Shown: positions 26,300-35,985, counted from the stretch's first letter. The stretch is DNA of 64,000 bases from Dehalococcoidales bacterium (GCA_009937255.1 JAACCT010000015.1:1-64000), one strand, 5' to 3'. Program-made: numbers and translations. The notes: generated by a model not told the origin, from the letters alone.

Positions 26300-28945
26300 A
26301 TGTCTTTAAGCTTAAATAATAAAAATTACAAGAATCATATAAATTTACAAGAAGGAGAAAGAGCTTTTTATGATATTGGCTCTTTAGCTTCGGATAATAA
26401 AATAGATATTAAAAAATTACCTTTTTCTATAAGAGTTTTATTAGAAAATGTTTTAAGATCTCATGATATGAATATTTCTAATGAACAGCATATTGAACAA
26501 TTACTTAGATGGGATAAAAATTCAGTTCCGGAGAAAGAATTTCCATATATGCCAGGTAGAGTACTTCTTCAAGATTTTACGGGAGTTCCAGTTGTTGTAG
26601 ATTTAGCTGCAATGAGAGATGCTGTTTCAAAATTAGGTGTAGATGCATCAATCATTAACCCAATTGTTAGATCTGATTTAGTCATTGATCACTCAGTTCA
26701 AGTAGACTCATTTGCAAAGAATTCATCTTTAGAATTAAATATTTCTCGAGAGTTTGAAAGGAATGAAGAAAGATATAAATTATTAAAATGGGCACAAAAT
26801 GCTTTTTCTAATTTTTTAGTTGTTCCTCCAGGAACAGGAATTGTGCATCAAGTTAATTTAGAAAATTTGGCAGAAATAGTTCTTTCATCGACAGAAAAAA
26901 ATATAATCTATCCAGATACTTGTGTAGGAACTGATTCACATACAACAATGATAAATGCAGTTGGAGTATTGGGTTGGGGAGTTGGTGGAATTGAAGCTGA
27001 AGCTGTAATGCTTGGGCAACCTTATTATATGCAAGTTCCTGAAGTAGTAGGAGTAAATTTATTTGGAGATATAAATGAAGGAACAACTGCAACAGATATT
27101 GTACTTGCGATTGTAGAAAAATTAAGAAAAGTTGGAGTAGTAGAAAAATTTGTGGAATTTTTTGGTCCTAGTTTAGGAAAATTATCTTTAACTGATAGGG
27201 CAACTATTTCAAATATGGCTCCTGAATATGGAGCGACTTGTGGATTTTTCCCTGTAGATGAAAGAACTATTGATTATCTAAAAATTACAGGAAGAGATAA
27301 AAAAATAATTGATAGAGTAAAAAAATATAATAAAGAAAATAATCTTTTTTATGATGGGATCGCACCAGATTTTACAAAAATTGTTGATTTTGATTTATCT
27401 GAAGTTAAGAGTTCATTAGCAGGGCCTAAACGACCTCAAGATAGGCTTCTTTTATCTGATGTTAAGACAAATTTTTATGAAAATTTCAATTTATCATCAG
27501 ATCAAATCAATACTTCAAAATTAGATAATGGATCTGTTGTTATCGCAGCTATAACTAGTTGTACTAATACTTCTAATCCTAATGTTATGGTTGGGGCAGG
27601 TCTAATAGCAAGAAATGCTTATATGAAAGGAATTAAACCTAAAAATTGGGTAAAAACCTCTTTAGCTCCGGGCTCTAAAGTAGTTAGTAAATATCTTGAA
27701 GCGGCAGGGTTGGATAAATATTTAAATAATATAGGATTTCAAACGGTAGGATACGGATGTACGACTTGTATTGGTAATTCTGGTCCTTTACCTCAAAAAA
27801 TAGCTGAAGAAGTTGAACAAAAAGAATTATCAGTTTCTGCTGTACTTTCTGGTAATAGGAACTTCGAAGGTAGAGTTCATCCTCAAGTTAAAGCTAATTA
27901 TCTTGCTTCTCCTATGTTAGTCGTTTTGTATGCACTAGCTGGAACGGTAAATATCGATTTTACAAAAGATCCTATTTCATATGACGAAAAAGGAAATCCA
28001 ATTTATTTAGAAAACTTATGGCCATCATCTGAAGAAATTGAAAATACTATTCAAAAATCTTTAACTTCAGATATGTTTATAGAGGAATATAAATCTGTAT
28101 TTGAAGGACCTAAAGAATGGAAAAAACTTACCTCAAACAAAAGTGATAAATTCAACTGGGAACCTGATTCAACATATATACAAAAACCTCCGTATTTCGA
28201 AGATTTTGATTTAAGTTTGCCTGAAAAAAATATTATTGAAGGTGCTAGATGTTTAGTTAAACTATCTAATTCAGTAACAACTGATCATATATCACCAGCT
28301 GGATCAATTCCTCAATCTGCCCCATCAGGTCAACTTTTAATTTCTAGTGATGTTCCAAGGTTTGAATTTAATTCCTATGGTTCTAGAAGAGGAAATCATA
28401 ATGTAATGGTTAGAGGTACATTTGGAAATATAAGATTAAGAAATCAATTAGTTGAAGATGAAGGGGATTGGACAATTCATTTTCCTACAAATGAAAAAAT
28501 GAGAATTTTTGAAGCTTCAGAAAAATATTTAGAATCTAACACACCATTAGTTGTTATTGCTGGTAAAGAGTATGGAACAGGCTCATCAAGAGACTGGGCA
28601 GCTAAAGGTCCTGCTTTACTTGGTGTAAAGGTTGTCATAGCTGAAAGTTTTGAAAGAATACATAGATCTAATTTAGTTGGAATGGGAATTATTCCATTAC
28701 AGTTCTTAAGAAATGAAACCCCAGAAATTTTAGGTCTTGATGGATCAGGAATTTATGATTTTCAAGGGCTTGAAAAAACAATTATTCCAAACTCAAATAT
28801 TAAGGTAAATGTAACTAAGCTAAATGGAGAAAAATTAGAATTTAATACATTGATTAGAATTGATACAGAGATTGAAGCTCAGTATTTTTATAATGGTGGA
28901 TTACTACCATTTGTACTTAGAAAAATGGTGAAAGAATCTAAGTAA
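26300..28945 (+). CDS. acnA: Aconitate hydratase A
   Basis: Isomerises citrate to isocitrate in the TCA cycle with a 4Fe-4S cluster. Cluster Cys are in ITSCTNTSNPNV and the later CTTCIGNSG. VVPPGTGIVHQVNLE and the C-terminal swivel domain (AGKEYGTGSSRDWAAKGP) are diagnostic of AcnA/IRP-type aconitase. The ORF track starts at 26216, but GGGGAGAG lies 3 nt before ATG 26300, giving the standard N terminus (881 aa). The 3' end overlaps the convergent SDR39U1 gene by 8 nt. Confidence 0.97.
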   Translation: MSLSLNNKNYKNHINLQEGERAFYDIGSLASDNKIDIKKLPFSIRVLLENVLRSHDMNISNEQHIEQLLRWDKNSVPEKEFPYMPGRVLLQDFTGVPVVVDLAAMRDAVSKLGVDASIINPIVRSDLVIDHSVQVDSFAKNSSLELNISREFERNEERYKLLKWAQNAFSNFLVVPPGTGIVHQVNLENLAEIVLSSTEKNIIYPDTCVGTDSHTTMINAVGVLGWGVGGIEAEAVMLGQPYYMQVPEVVGVNLFGDINEGTTATDIVLAIVEKLRKVGVVEKFVEFFGPSLGKLSLTDRATISNMAPEYGATCGFFPVDERTIDYLKITGRDKKIIDRVKKYNKENNLFYDGIAPDFTKIVDFDLSEVKSSLAGPKRPQDRLLLSDVKTNFYENFNLSSDQINTSKLDNGSVVIAAITSCTNTSNPNVMVGAGLIARNAYMKGIKPKNWVKTSLAPGSKVVSKYLEAAGLDKYLNNIGFQTVGYGCTTCIGNSGPLPQKIAEEVEQKELSVSAVLSGNRNFEGRVHPQVKANYLASPMLVVLYALAGTVNIDFTKDPISYDEKGNPIYLENLWPSSEEIENTIQKSLTSDMFIEEYKSVFEGPKEWKKLTSNKSDKFNWEPDSTYIQKPPYFEDFDLSLPEKNIIEGARCLVKLSNSVTTDHISPAGSIPQSAPSGQLLISSDVPRFEFNSYGSRRGNHNVMVRGTFGNIRLRNQLVEDEGDWTIHFPTNEKMRIFEASEKYLESNTPLVVIAGKEYGTGSSRDWAAKGPALLGVKVVIAESFERIHRSNLVGMGIIPLQFLRNETPEILGLDGSGIYDFQGLEKTIIPNSNIKVNVTKLNGEKLEFNTLIRIDTEIEAQYFYNGGLLPFVLRKMVKESK

Positions 28946-29803
28946 GACTTTCATTTATGGTACTTTTCTCCCATATAAAATTTGATTTTAAAAGTTTTGA
29001 TGGAATAATATTTTGATTATTTAAAAATAACTCTTTTCCGATTTCTCCAAATATCAAAGAGATAATTTTTTTGTTGATTGAAAATTTTACCAAAGGTTTG
29101 ATAGAAATATTTATATCATGCAAAATATTTTGCATATTTGATGTTTTATTTGATGTAAGGTTTACAGGACCATTTAAGTTTTCATTTTTTATAATATGAT
29201 CTATTGCTCTTAAGGTATCTAATAATGAAATCCAAGGGAATAAATTTTTGCTTGATCCTAATTTATCTATACCAATAATATTACTAAATCTTTTCATATT
29301 TTTTATCATTGGTGATTGATGAGAAATAATCGTTCCTAGTCTGAGAAATATGATTCTAGTATTTTTTAGATTTTGAATTGATTCCCATTCATTTACTAAA
29401 TCTGATAGTACCCCTCTACCTTTGGGTGAACTTTCAGTAAGGATTTCACTAGGTCTATTCCCATAAAAACCACATGCAGAAGCAGAAATTAGTAATTTTG
29501 GAGGGTTTTTTAATTTAGCTATAGTATTAATTAATGTTTTAGTTGGGTTGATTCTACTATTTCTTAATTTATCTATTTTTTTTCTAGGGAAATTACCAAT
29601 AATTTTATTTCCATTTAGGTTAACTATTACATCTGAATCATAGATTAATTTTTCATCTAAATAATAATTTTCAGGATCCCATTTTTTTGATAACTTTTTT
29701 TATTATCTCTAATTAGTAAATTAGTTTTATAGTTCTTTTCTGACAAATAACCAATTAAGTTTTGTCCTATAAAACCACTTGAACCACTTATAGTAACTTT
29801 CAT
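28938..29803 (-). CDS. SDR39U1 (YfcH/TIGR01777-type) nucleotide-sugar epimerase-like protein, frameshifted
   Basis: The track shows only the C-terminal 123 aa (to 29309), but the gene starts at ATG 29803. The start encodes MKVTISGSSGFIGQNLIGYL, a Rossmann GxxGxxG motif. That frame ends after 46 codons. Adding one A in the A7 run (plus-strand T run 29695-29701) joins it to KLSKKWDPENYY, then VNLNGNKIIGN, the active-site region SASACGFYGNR and the C-terminal FPWISLLDTLRAIDHI and GPVNLTS blocks. The restored protein is about 288 aa, normal for the family. So it is a pseudogene, a sequencing indel, or uses slippage. Enzymatic role of this family is poorly defined. Confidence 0.85.
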
Positions 29804-29910
29804 ATACATTCTAAATATTTTTACTTAAGTGTTATACTATCAATAATATTTTATAAAAAATATTTATATAGTTTATAGAAAATAGAAATAATTAATCTTA
29901 ATTTTTTTAA

Positions 29911-30906
29911 ATGCAACAATATAATACTTTAATAAAAAAACTTTCGACTAAAGTTCTAGAAATACTTAATTCTTTAAATGAAAATCAATTGGAAAAAATC
30001 AAATTTCCTTTCGAAGATAATGAAAGATATATTTGGTATTACACTCCACATCCTCAAAATGGATTATTGATTTTTGATATGAAGCCTTATCAAAGAAAAT
30101 TATCATACGATTTATTAGAGCTTTCATATTCATCTAATGGTTATAAAACTGCTAAAGCAATTATTAATTTAGAAAGTATATTAGGAGATTATGAAGCTGC
30201 TCATTCTGATAGTTCTGAAGGAGGATCTGGACAGTGGGTTAGATCTACAGAAAGATACTGGTTGGCAATTTTTGGTCTGCCTAACTCTGAAAATAAACCT
30301 CGGGGATTTAGAATTGGTGGACACCATATCGGTTTAACTGTTAATGTCTTAGGAAATGATTTTTCTATGCATCCTCTTTTTTTTGGAGCAAATCCTGCTA
30401 AAGTTATTGATGGGCCAGATAAAGGTTTTAGAGCCTTAGCACCTGAAGAAGATCAAGCAAGAAAGCTAATTAATTCATTAAGTACAGAAAAACAGGCAAA
30501 AGCTATTATAACTCAAAATGCTCACTCTGATATTTTAACAGCTAATTATAGAACATTTGATCCCTCTAATTTTGACCAAGGATTAAAATTTACTGAAATG
30601 ACAGACACACAAAGAAAAGGTTTGATAGACCTAATAAATATTTATGTAAAAAGATTTAATTTGCCTTTTGCTAATTCATATCAAAAAAAAATTATGTCCA
30701 TAGGTTTTGAAAATACTAAATTTTCTTGGGCTGGATCAACTGAAATATCCCAAGGTCATTACTATACTATTAAACATGACTCTTTTTTAATAGAATATGA
30801 TAATGTCCAAAATGATGCTAATCACATTCATTCAGTACTTAGAGATTTCGATTCAGATTATGGAGAAGATATTTTAAGAAATCATTATCTTTCTAGTCAT
30901 TCCTAA
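29911..30906 (+). CDS. DUF3500 family protein
   Basis: 331 aa protein of a family without firm function. Recognisable conserved parts are a central FRIGGHHIGLTVNV, the HPLFFGANPAKV-DGPDKGFRALAPEED segment, FSWAGSTEISQGHYYTI and the C-terminal EYDNVQNDANHIHSVLRDF followed by DYGEDILRNHY. The many conserved His and Asp/Glu suggest a metal-dependent enzyme, which is inference. No signal peptide is apparent. The stop overlaps the convergent fhs by 4 nt. Start ATG at 29911 has no strong ribosome site. Confidence 0.82.
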   Translation: MQQYNTLIKKLSTKVLEILNSLNENQLEKIKFPFEDNERYIWYYTPHPQNGLLIFDMKPYQRKLSYDLLELSYSSNGYKTAKAIINLESILGDYEAAHSDSSEGGSGQWVRSTERYWLAIFGLPNSENKPRGFRIGGHHIGLTVNVLGNDFSMHPLFFGANPAKVIDGPDKGFRALAPEEDQARKLINSLSTEKQAKAIITQNAHSDILTANYRTFDPSNFDQGLKFTEMTDTQRKGLIDLINIYVKRFNLPFANSYQKKIMSIGFENTKFSWAGSTEISQGHYYTIKHDSFLIEYDNVQNDANHIHSVLRDFDSDYGEDILRNHYLSSHS

Positions 30907-32537
30907 GTCGATAAAATATTTATAATTTCACCTTTATCATTTAAGTCTATATCAAATGCATTTGGGTTACTTGGTAATCCTGGTAATGTGATTATATCGC
31001 CAGCTAAAGTAACAATTTGTTTTGCTCCCCCAAGTACTCTAACTTCCTTTATAGGTAATGTGTGACCTACCGGTGCTCCTCTAAGCTTAGGATTAGCTGA
31101 AACTGAAAGATGAGTTTTAGCCATACAGATTGGAAAATCCCATCCTTGAGATTCAAATAACCTTAGGGTTGTTCTTGTCATAGGGCTCCATGATACTTTA
31201 TCCGCTGAATAAATTTCTTTAGCAAGTTTTTCTACTTTATTTATAGGTGATTCTTTATTTTCATATAATAAATTAATACCTTTTTCATTTTCATCTAAAT
31301 TAGATATATAAGAAGCAAGGTCAATCATTCCTTCTCCTCCTTGAGAAAAACCATTAGCTTCAATAGCAACAGAATTATTTTCTTCACATATTTTTTTCAC
31401 TAAATTTATTTCTTCTTTTGTATCATTTGGGAATAGATTTATTGCTACGACTGATTTCAAACCATATTTTGAAACAATTCTTATTGCATTTATTAAGTTT
31501 TCTGAACCTTTAATAATTGCTTTATTATTTTTTCCCATCAAGTTTTTTATATCTACTCCACCATGCCATTTTAGGCCTCTAATTGTTGCAACTATTACTG
31601 CACAAAAAGGTTCTGGGCCTCCTTGCCTTACTTTGATATCCATGAATTTTTCGAAACCTAAATCTGCTCCAAAACCCGCTTCAGTTATAACAAAATCTGC
31701 AAATGTTGACGCTACTTGGTCTGCTAAAATTGATGAACAACCATGAGCTATATTTCCAAAAGGACCCATATGAACTATAGCTGGTTGACCTTCTACAGTT
31801 TGAGCTAAGTTTGGTTTTATTGCATCTTTAAGTAGTGCCATCATTGATCCAACAGCATTTATTTCTTTAGCTAAAACAGGTGTTTTATCTTTTTTCCATC
31901 CTACAACAATATTTCCAAGTCTTTCCCTTAAGTCTTTGTAAGAATCGGTTAAAGCTAATATAGCCATTATTTCTGAAGCTGCTGAAATATCAAACCCTGT
32001 TGATCTTATTGGAGAAGTTGTAGGACCACCAGTTCCTGAAATAACAGATCTCAATGATCTATCTTCAGCATCAGTTACTCTTCTCCAAGTAATATTTTCT
32101 GGATAAAAGTCTTTAATAATGTTTCTATAGACAGTATTATCTACCATTGCTGATAATAAATTATGTGCTGATTCCATAGCATGGAAATCACCATTAAAGT
32201 GAAGATTTATATCTACTGCTGGTTCCACAGTAGTTTTACCTCCACCAGTACCACCTCCTTTATGACCAAAAACTGGTCCTAGGGATGGCTGTCTTATAGT
32301 AAGCGCAACATTCTTATTTATTTTTCCTAATCCCTGTGTTAATCCAATTGCAGTTGTAGATTTACCTTCTCCAAGTGGTGTTGGTGTTATAGCTGTAACG
32401 ACAATAATTTTAGATTTTTTAGTTTTATTTATATTTTCAAGAGGTATTTTAGCCTTGAATTTCCCGTAAAATTCAAGAGATTTTGAATCTATACCAAATT
32501 CGTCTGCAATTTGCTCAATATGTTTTATTTTTTTCAT
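30903..32537 (-). CDS. fhs: Formate--tetrahydrofolate ligase
   Basis: Makes 10-formyl-THF from formate, THF and ATP in one-carbon metabolism. Seen: P-loop TPLGEGKSTTAIGL, PSLGPVFGHKGGGTGGGK, the PEPFCAVIVATIRGLKWHGGV strand and the C-terminal GAPVGHTLPIKEVRVLGGA. The length of 544 aa is typical. It overlaps the upstream MFS gene by 4 nt, so carrier and ligase are co-translated. folD elsewhere in the window can carry the product on to 5,10-methylene-THF. Confidence 0.97.
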   Translation of the reverse strand: MKKIKHIEQIADEFGIDSKSLEFYGKFKAKIPLENINKTKKSKIIVVTAITPTPLGEGKSTTAIGLTQGLGKINKNVALTIRQPSLGPVFGHKGGGTGGGKTTVEPAVDINLHFNGDFHAMESAHNLLSAMVDNTVYRNIIKDFYPENITWRRVTDAEDRSLRSVISGTGGPTTSPIRSTGFDISAASEIMAILALTDSYKDLRERLGNIVVGWKKDKTPVLAKEINAVGSMMALLKDAIKPNLAQTVEGQPAIVHMGPFGNIAHGCSSILADQVASTFADFVITEAGFGADLGFEKFMDIKVRQGGPEPFCAVIVATIRGLKWHGGVDIKNLMGKNNKAIIKGSENLINAIRIVSKYGLKSVVAINLFPNDTKEEINLVKKICEENNSVAIEANGFSQGGEGMIDLASYISNLDENEKGINLLYENKESPINKVEKLAKEIYSADKVSWSPMTRTTLRLFESQGWDFPICMAKTHLSVSANPKLRGAPVGHTLPIKEVRVLGGAKQIVTLAGDIITLPGLPSNPNAFDIDLNDKGEIINILST

Positions 32538-33772
32538 AGTTTATTTAATATTTTATTAGTTTTATTAGGGTTCTTAATTATAACTATCAGAAAACATGAC
32601 AGTGCGCATAGTAATGACATAACCAATAAGGAATAAAGATAAGTATTATATGTATCGTATAAGTATCCTACAATTACTGGTGCTGCCATCATTCCAATTC
32701 CCATAGGAAATGCATTAAGACCTAAGATTGTTCCATAATACTTTCCACCAAAAAAATCACCTCTAAAAGCATGAAAGATTGGAGTTCTCATTCCAAATCC
32801 AATGCCATAAATTATACAGAATATTATAACTAAGAAGTAACTGTTTGAATAAGCAAGTATTATTATTGCAAAGGATTGAATAATTAAAAAGATAGGAAGT
32901 AAAATTTTTTTATTATATATATCTCCAATTAATCCTCCAGCTATTTGCCCTAAAAAATTAAAAATAAACATTATGGGTAAAATTGTTCCAGCTTGAATTA
33001 CACTTAAATTTACACCATTTGTGTCAGTTAGATATAAAAAAATATGTGCTGAAATAGCACCAACAGAAATATTGGCAAAAAAATGAGAAAATGCAAGAAT
33101 CCAAAATGGCTGAGTTTTTAAAGCATTTTTAGGTGTCATGTCAGAATTAGCTATAACTTTAGGATTAGATTTAATTTTTTCTAATATTGAATAATCAGGT
33201 TTTTTTCTCATTATCATAGAAAGTATAGGTCCAGATATTAGAAAAATAATTCCTAAAATTACCATAGTTAAACGCCATCCATATTCTTCTATAGAAAAAA
33301 CCATAAATGGCATAAAAAATCCACCAATTGAACTTCCTCCAATAACCCAACTCATAGCAGTAGATCTTTTATGAGGCATCCAAACATTTACTGTTGCCAT
33401 AGATGGTACAAAACCTCCAATACTTACACCGATTGAAACGACAAGATAAGAAATATAATAAAAAAGAATAGAATTTATAGTACTTAACCAAAATAATCCT
33501 AAACTTGCGATAATGAATCCTAATATAATCATTTTCCACGCACCAAATTTATCACTTAAATAGCCCTCAATAGGACCTAATAAAGCACCCCCAAATCTTC
33601 CAAAGGAAGAAACACCTGAAACAATGGCTCTTGACCATCCAAATTCATCTTCTATAGCTTTAAAAATTATGCTTCCACCAGTAAAAGTTGGAATACTTGA
33701 TATTAAGGTATTCATAGCACCAGCAATACTAACCCACCACCCATAATATATTTTTTTTACTTTTAAGATCAT
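32534..33772 (-). CDS. MFS transporter, YYGW-type, coupled to fhs
   Basis: A 412 aa carrier with about 12 spans. The N terminus YYGWWVSIAGAMNTLISSIPTFTGGSI and GYLSDKFGAWK group it with the other monocarboxylate/OFA-like carriers of the window. The 4-nt overlap with fhs suggests that the cargo, perhaps formate or a formate-yielding acid, is linked to the ligase; this is inference. A tandem palindromic operator lies just upstream (33784-33827), 12 nt before the start codon, so the pair is likely regulated. Confidence 0.87.
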   Translation of the reverse strand: MILKVKKIYYGWWVSIAGAMNTLISSIPTFTGGSIIFKAIEDEFGWSRAIVSGVSSFGRFGGALLGPIEGYLSDKFGAWKMIILGFIIASLGLFWLSTINSILFYYISYLVVSIGVSIGGFVPSMATVNVWMPHKRSTAMSWVIGGSSIGGFFMPFMVFSIEEYGWRLTMVILGIIFLISGPILSMIMRKKPDYSILEKIKSNPKVIANSDMTPKNALKTQPFWILAFSHFFANISVGAISAHIFLYLTDTNGVNLSVIQAGTILPIMFIFNFLGQIAGGLIGDIYNKKILLPIFLIIQSFAIIILAYSNSYFLVIIFCIIYGIGFGMRTPIFHAFRGDFFGGKYYGTILGLNAFPMGIGMMAAPVIVGYLYDTYNTYLYSLLVMSLLCALSCFLIVIIKNPNKTNKILNKL

Positions 33773-33783
33773 TGTTTTCCGTG

Positions 33784-33827
33784 TACACGGTAAAAGGTAC
33801 CTATTTACAGGTAAACGTTACCGTGTA
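33784..33827 (-). promoter_or_regulatory. Tandem palindromic operator before the MFS-fhs pair
   Basis: Two 13-bp near-palindromes, GGTAAAAGGTACC (33789-33801) and GGTAAACGTTACC (33810-33822), are spaced 21 bp apart, two helical turns. The outer sequence also forms a perfect 10-bp inverted repeat, TACACGGTAA (33784-33793) with TTACCGTGTA (33818-33827). On the minus strand TTTACA and TAAATA, 16 bp apart, overlap the sites and could be promoter elements. This fits cooperative binding of a dimeric repressor. No regulator gene is adjacent. Confidence 0.7.
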
Positions 33828-33830
33828 AAT

Positions 33831-34505
33831 TTATTTTCTTTTGAATTTTTTATGACTATATGTATAAAAAATGGGCTTTCCAGTTGCCACTTCAATTTTA
33901 TTTATATCAAAATCTGAAATATTTTCGAAGATTTTAATCATTGCTCTAATGCTATTACCATGTGCTGCAATTAAAATATTTTTTCCACTGTCTAATTTTG
34001 AATATAGAATTTCTTTACAAAAGCCTTCGACTCTTACTAGGGTGTCTTTTAATGATTCACCTCTTGGAAAGTCACTATCTTTTATATTTTCAAAAATCGG
34101 TAGTGATTTATCACTATTCCATTTGTTCTCATTTAATAAGGGAGGTTTTGTTAAATAGTCTCTTCTCCACTTAAATACCTGTTTTTCCCCATATTTTTTT
34201 GAAGTTTCTTTTTTATTTAAACCTTGTAAATCACCATAATGTCTCTCATTAATTCTCCATTCTTTTTCAATAGCAATATCTTTAATCTTTATTTCTTCAA
34301 GAATTATTTTTGCAGTATTATATGCTCTTGAAAAAATTGAGCTGTAAACTAAATCGATTTTTATTTCTTTCAATTTTATATCCTGAGCTGCAGATTTTGC
34401 TTCAGATATGCCTTCTTGTGCTAGATCTATGTCCGTCCATCCAGTAAATCTATTTTCTTTATTCCAGTGACTTTTACCATGTCTAACCAAAATTAATGAT
34501 GCCAA
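33831..34505 (-). CDS. gpmA: 2,3-bisphosphoglycerate-dependent phosphoglycerate mutase
   Basis: Interconverts 3- and 2-phosphoglycerate in glycolysis and gluconeogenesis. The histidine phosphatase motif LVRHGKSHWNKENRFTGWTD begins at residue 6, ERHYGDLQGLNK supplies the acid residue and AAHGNSIRAM the second His. The 224 aa length is slightly shorter than E. coli GpmA. It follows the DUF192 gene by 27 nt, and its stop lies just before the operator of the MFS-fhs pair. Confidence 0.95.
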   Translation of the reverse strand: MASLILVRHGKSHWNKENRFTGWTDIDLAQEGISEAKSAAQDIKLKEIKIDLVYSSIFSRAYNTAKIILEEIKIKDIAIEKEWRINERHYGDLQGLNKKETSKKYGEKQVFKWRRDYLTKPPLLNENKWNSDKSLPIFENIKDSDFPRGESLKDTLVRVEGFCKEILYSKLDSGKNILIAAHGNSIRAMIKIFENISDFDINKIEVATGKPIFYTYSHKKFKRK

Positions 34506-34532
34506 ATAAAATCCTTAGTTGATAATTATTAA

Positions 34533-35075
34533 TTAATTATTAATCATAAGTTTTAGTTTGTCATCGGCTAAAATAGTTTTTATTTCTTCTAATTTTTCAA
34601 ATGACTCGAATAATTCTAAAGAATTAATATAATTTGTTTGAGGAATATAATCTTTTGACTCTTCATAACACTTTTGTTCGTAGTCAGTCATTATTTGAAA
34701 TAAAGTCCTTTTACAAGGTTTCATCTCAAAAAAATCTACAGATAAATTATTAGTATCAAAATATATTATTGTTATTGGAATGAATGTCTTAAGCATCCAA
34801 AAACTAGATTTTTGCTCATTTTTATAACTAAAGAGCATTCCGTCTATAACTTCTGAGTCTCTTATACACATTAAACCTCTTTGATGCTCAATATTAGATT
34901 TTCCATGATAAACATTTATATTAACTGAACTCGAATTATTACTCAAAGTAATATTTGTGGTTTCATATTTTAAATCTTCTGATGAACAATTGTAATAATT
35001 ATCTCTAATTTGGTCACATGCTATTAGTAATATCAATAAAGAAAGAAAAATTATACTAATTAACTTATTCTTCAT
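34533..35075 (-). CDS. DUF192 lipoprotein
   Basis: The 180 aa protein starts with a lipoprotein signal (KNKLISIIFLSLLILLIACD, lipidated Cys near 20). Then comes a DUF192 domain with HQRGLMCIRDSEVIDGMLFSY, SFWMLKTFIPITIIYFD and the MKPC motif. DUF192 domains are small secreted folds of uncertain role. An extra C-terminal stretch of about 50 residues follows. It overlaps ispH by 11 nt on the same strand. Confidence 0.8.
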   Translation of the reverse strand: MKNKLISIIFLSLLILLIACDQIRDNYYNCSSEDLKYETTNITLSNNSSSVNINVYHGKSNIEHQRGLMCIRDSEVIDGMLFSYKNEQKSSFWMLKTFIPITIIYFDTNNLSVDFFEMKPCKRTLFQIMTDYEQKCYEESKDYIPQTNYINSLELFESFEKLEEIKTILADDKLKLMINN

Positions 35076-35985
35076 CTAGTAGTTGTTTAACTTTTCGAGG
35101 AATTTCAAATTTAATTTCTTCATCAATGTCATGAAACCGTATAACTTTATTTGGATTAAGTTTCTTCACAATTTCATATACTAAATTTTCTGGAGTAGAT
35201 GCTCCTGAAGTTAAGCCTAATTTTTTTATACCAGTTAACCAATTTGGATTTATTTCATCATAAGAATTTATAAGATAAGAGTTTGTACCTGATTGTATAG
35301 ATACATCTCTTAATCTATTACAGTTAGAAGAATTAGATGCTCCAACTACTAATATTAAATCAACTTTACTTGCAAGTTTTACTGTAACTTCTTGTCTATT
35401 AGTTGTGGCGTAGCATATATCATTACGAATCTTTGCATTTGGATATACTTTTTTTATTTTTTCTACTGTATTTTCTGTATCTCTTACTGATAATGTTGTC
35501 TGAGATAGAACTACAACATCACTATCTTTTTTTGCATTATTTAACAAATTGAAACTTTCTCTATCATCAATTATTTGCATATCTGCTTGACCAGAGGTTC
35601 CTATAACTTCTTGGTGTCCTTTATGACCTACTAAGATTATATTTTTACCTTCTCTTGAATATTTTTTTGCTTCATTGTGTACTTTTGTCACCAATGGGCA
35701 AGTAGCATCTATAACTCTTAAGTTTTTTTCTTTTGCTAATTTATAATCTTCAGGGGGTGATCCATGAGCCGAAAAAACAACAGTAGAATTATTTGGCACA
35801 TCACTGACATTATCTACAGTTATAGCTCCCATTTCTTCTACTTCAGAAACTACAACTGGGTTATGTACGATTTGATGCTTTACATATACAGGTGAACCAT
35901 ATTTTTTTAAAGCTATTTCCACTAGGTCTATAGCTAGAACTACACCTGCACAAAATCCTCTTGGGCTTGCTAAATAAATATCCAT
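35065..35985 (-). CDS. ispH: 4-hydroxy-3-methylbut-2-enyl diphosphate reductase
   Basis: Last MEP-pathway enzyme, producing IPP and DMAPP with an Fe-S cluster. Seen: first cluster Cys in SPRGFCAGVVLAI, the HGSPPE and VDATCPLVTKVH motifs with the second Cys, QTTLS, and the third Cys in ICYATTNRQ. SGASTPE near the C terminus is diagnostic. Length is 306 aa. With dxr and ispG it completes evidence for the MEP route. It is divergent from prs. Confidence 0.97.
   Translation of the reverse strand: MDIYLASPRGFCAGVVLAIDLVEIALKKYGSPVYVKHQIVHNPVVVSEVEEMGAITVDNVSDVPNNSTVVFSAHGSPPEDYKLAKEKNLRVIDATCPLVTKVHNEAKKYSREGKNIILVGHKGHQEVIGTSGQADMQIIDDRESFNLLNNAKKDSDVVVLSQTTLSVRDTENTVEKIKKVYPNAKIRNDICYATTNRQEVTVKLASKVDLILVVGASNSSNCNRLRDVSIQSGTNSYLINSYDEINPNWLTGIKKLGLTSGASTPENLVYEIVKKLNPNKVIRFHDIDEEIKFEIPRKVKQLLDEE

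Noticed and set aside
26853-27092. Minus-strand ORF inside acnA, and similar antisense ORFs elsewhere
   Set aside because: Low-complexity shadow of the real gene, with no family features or start signals.
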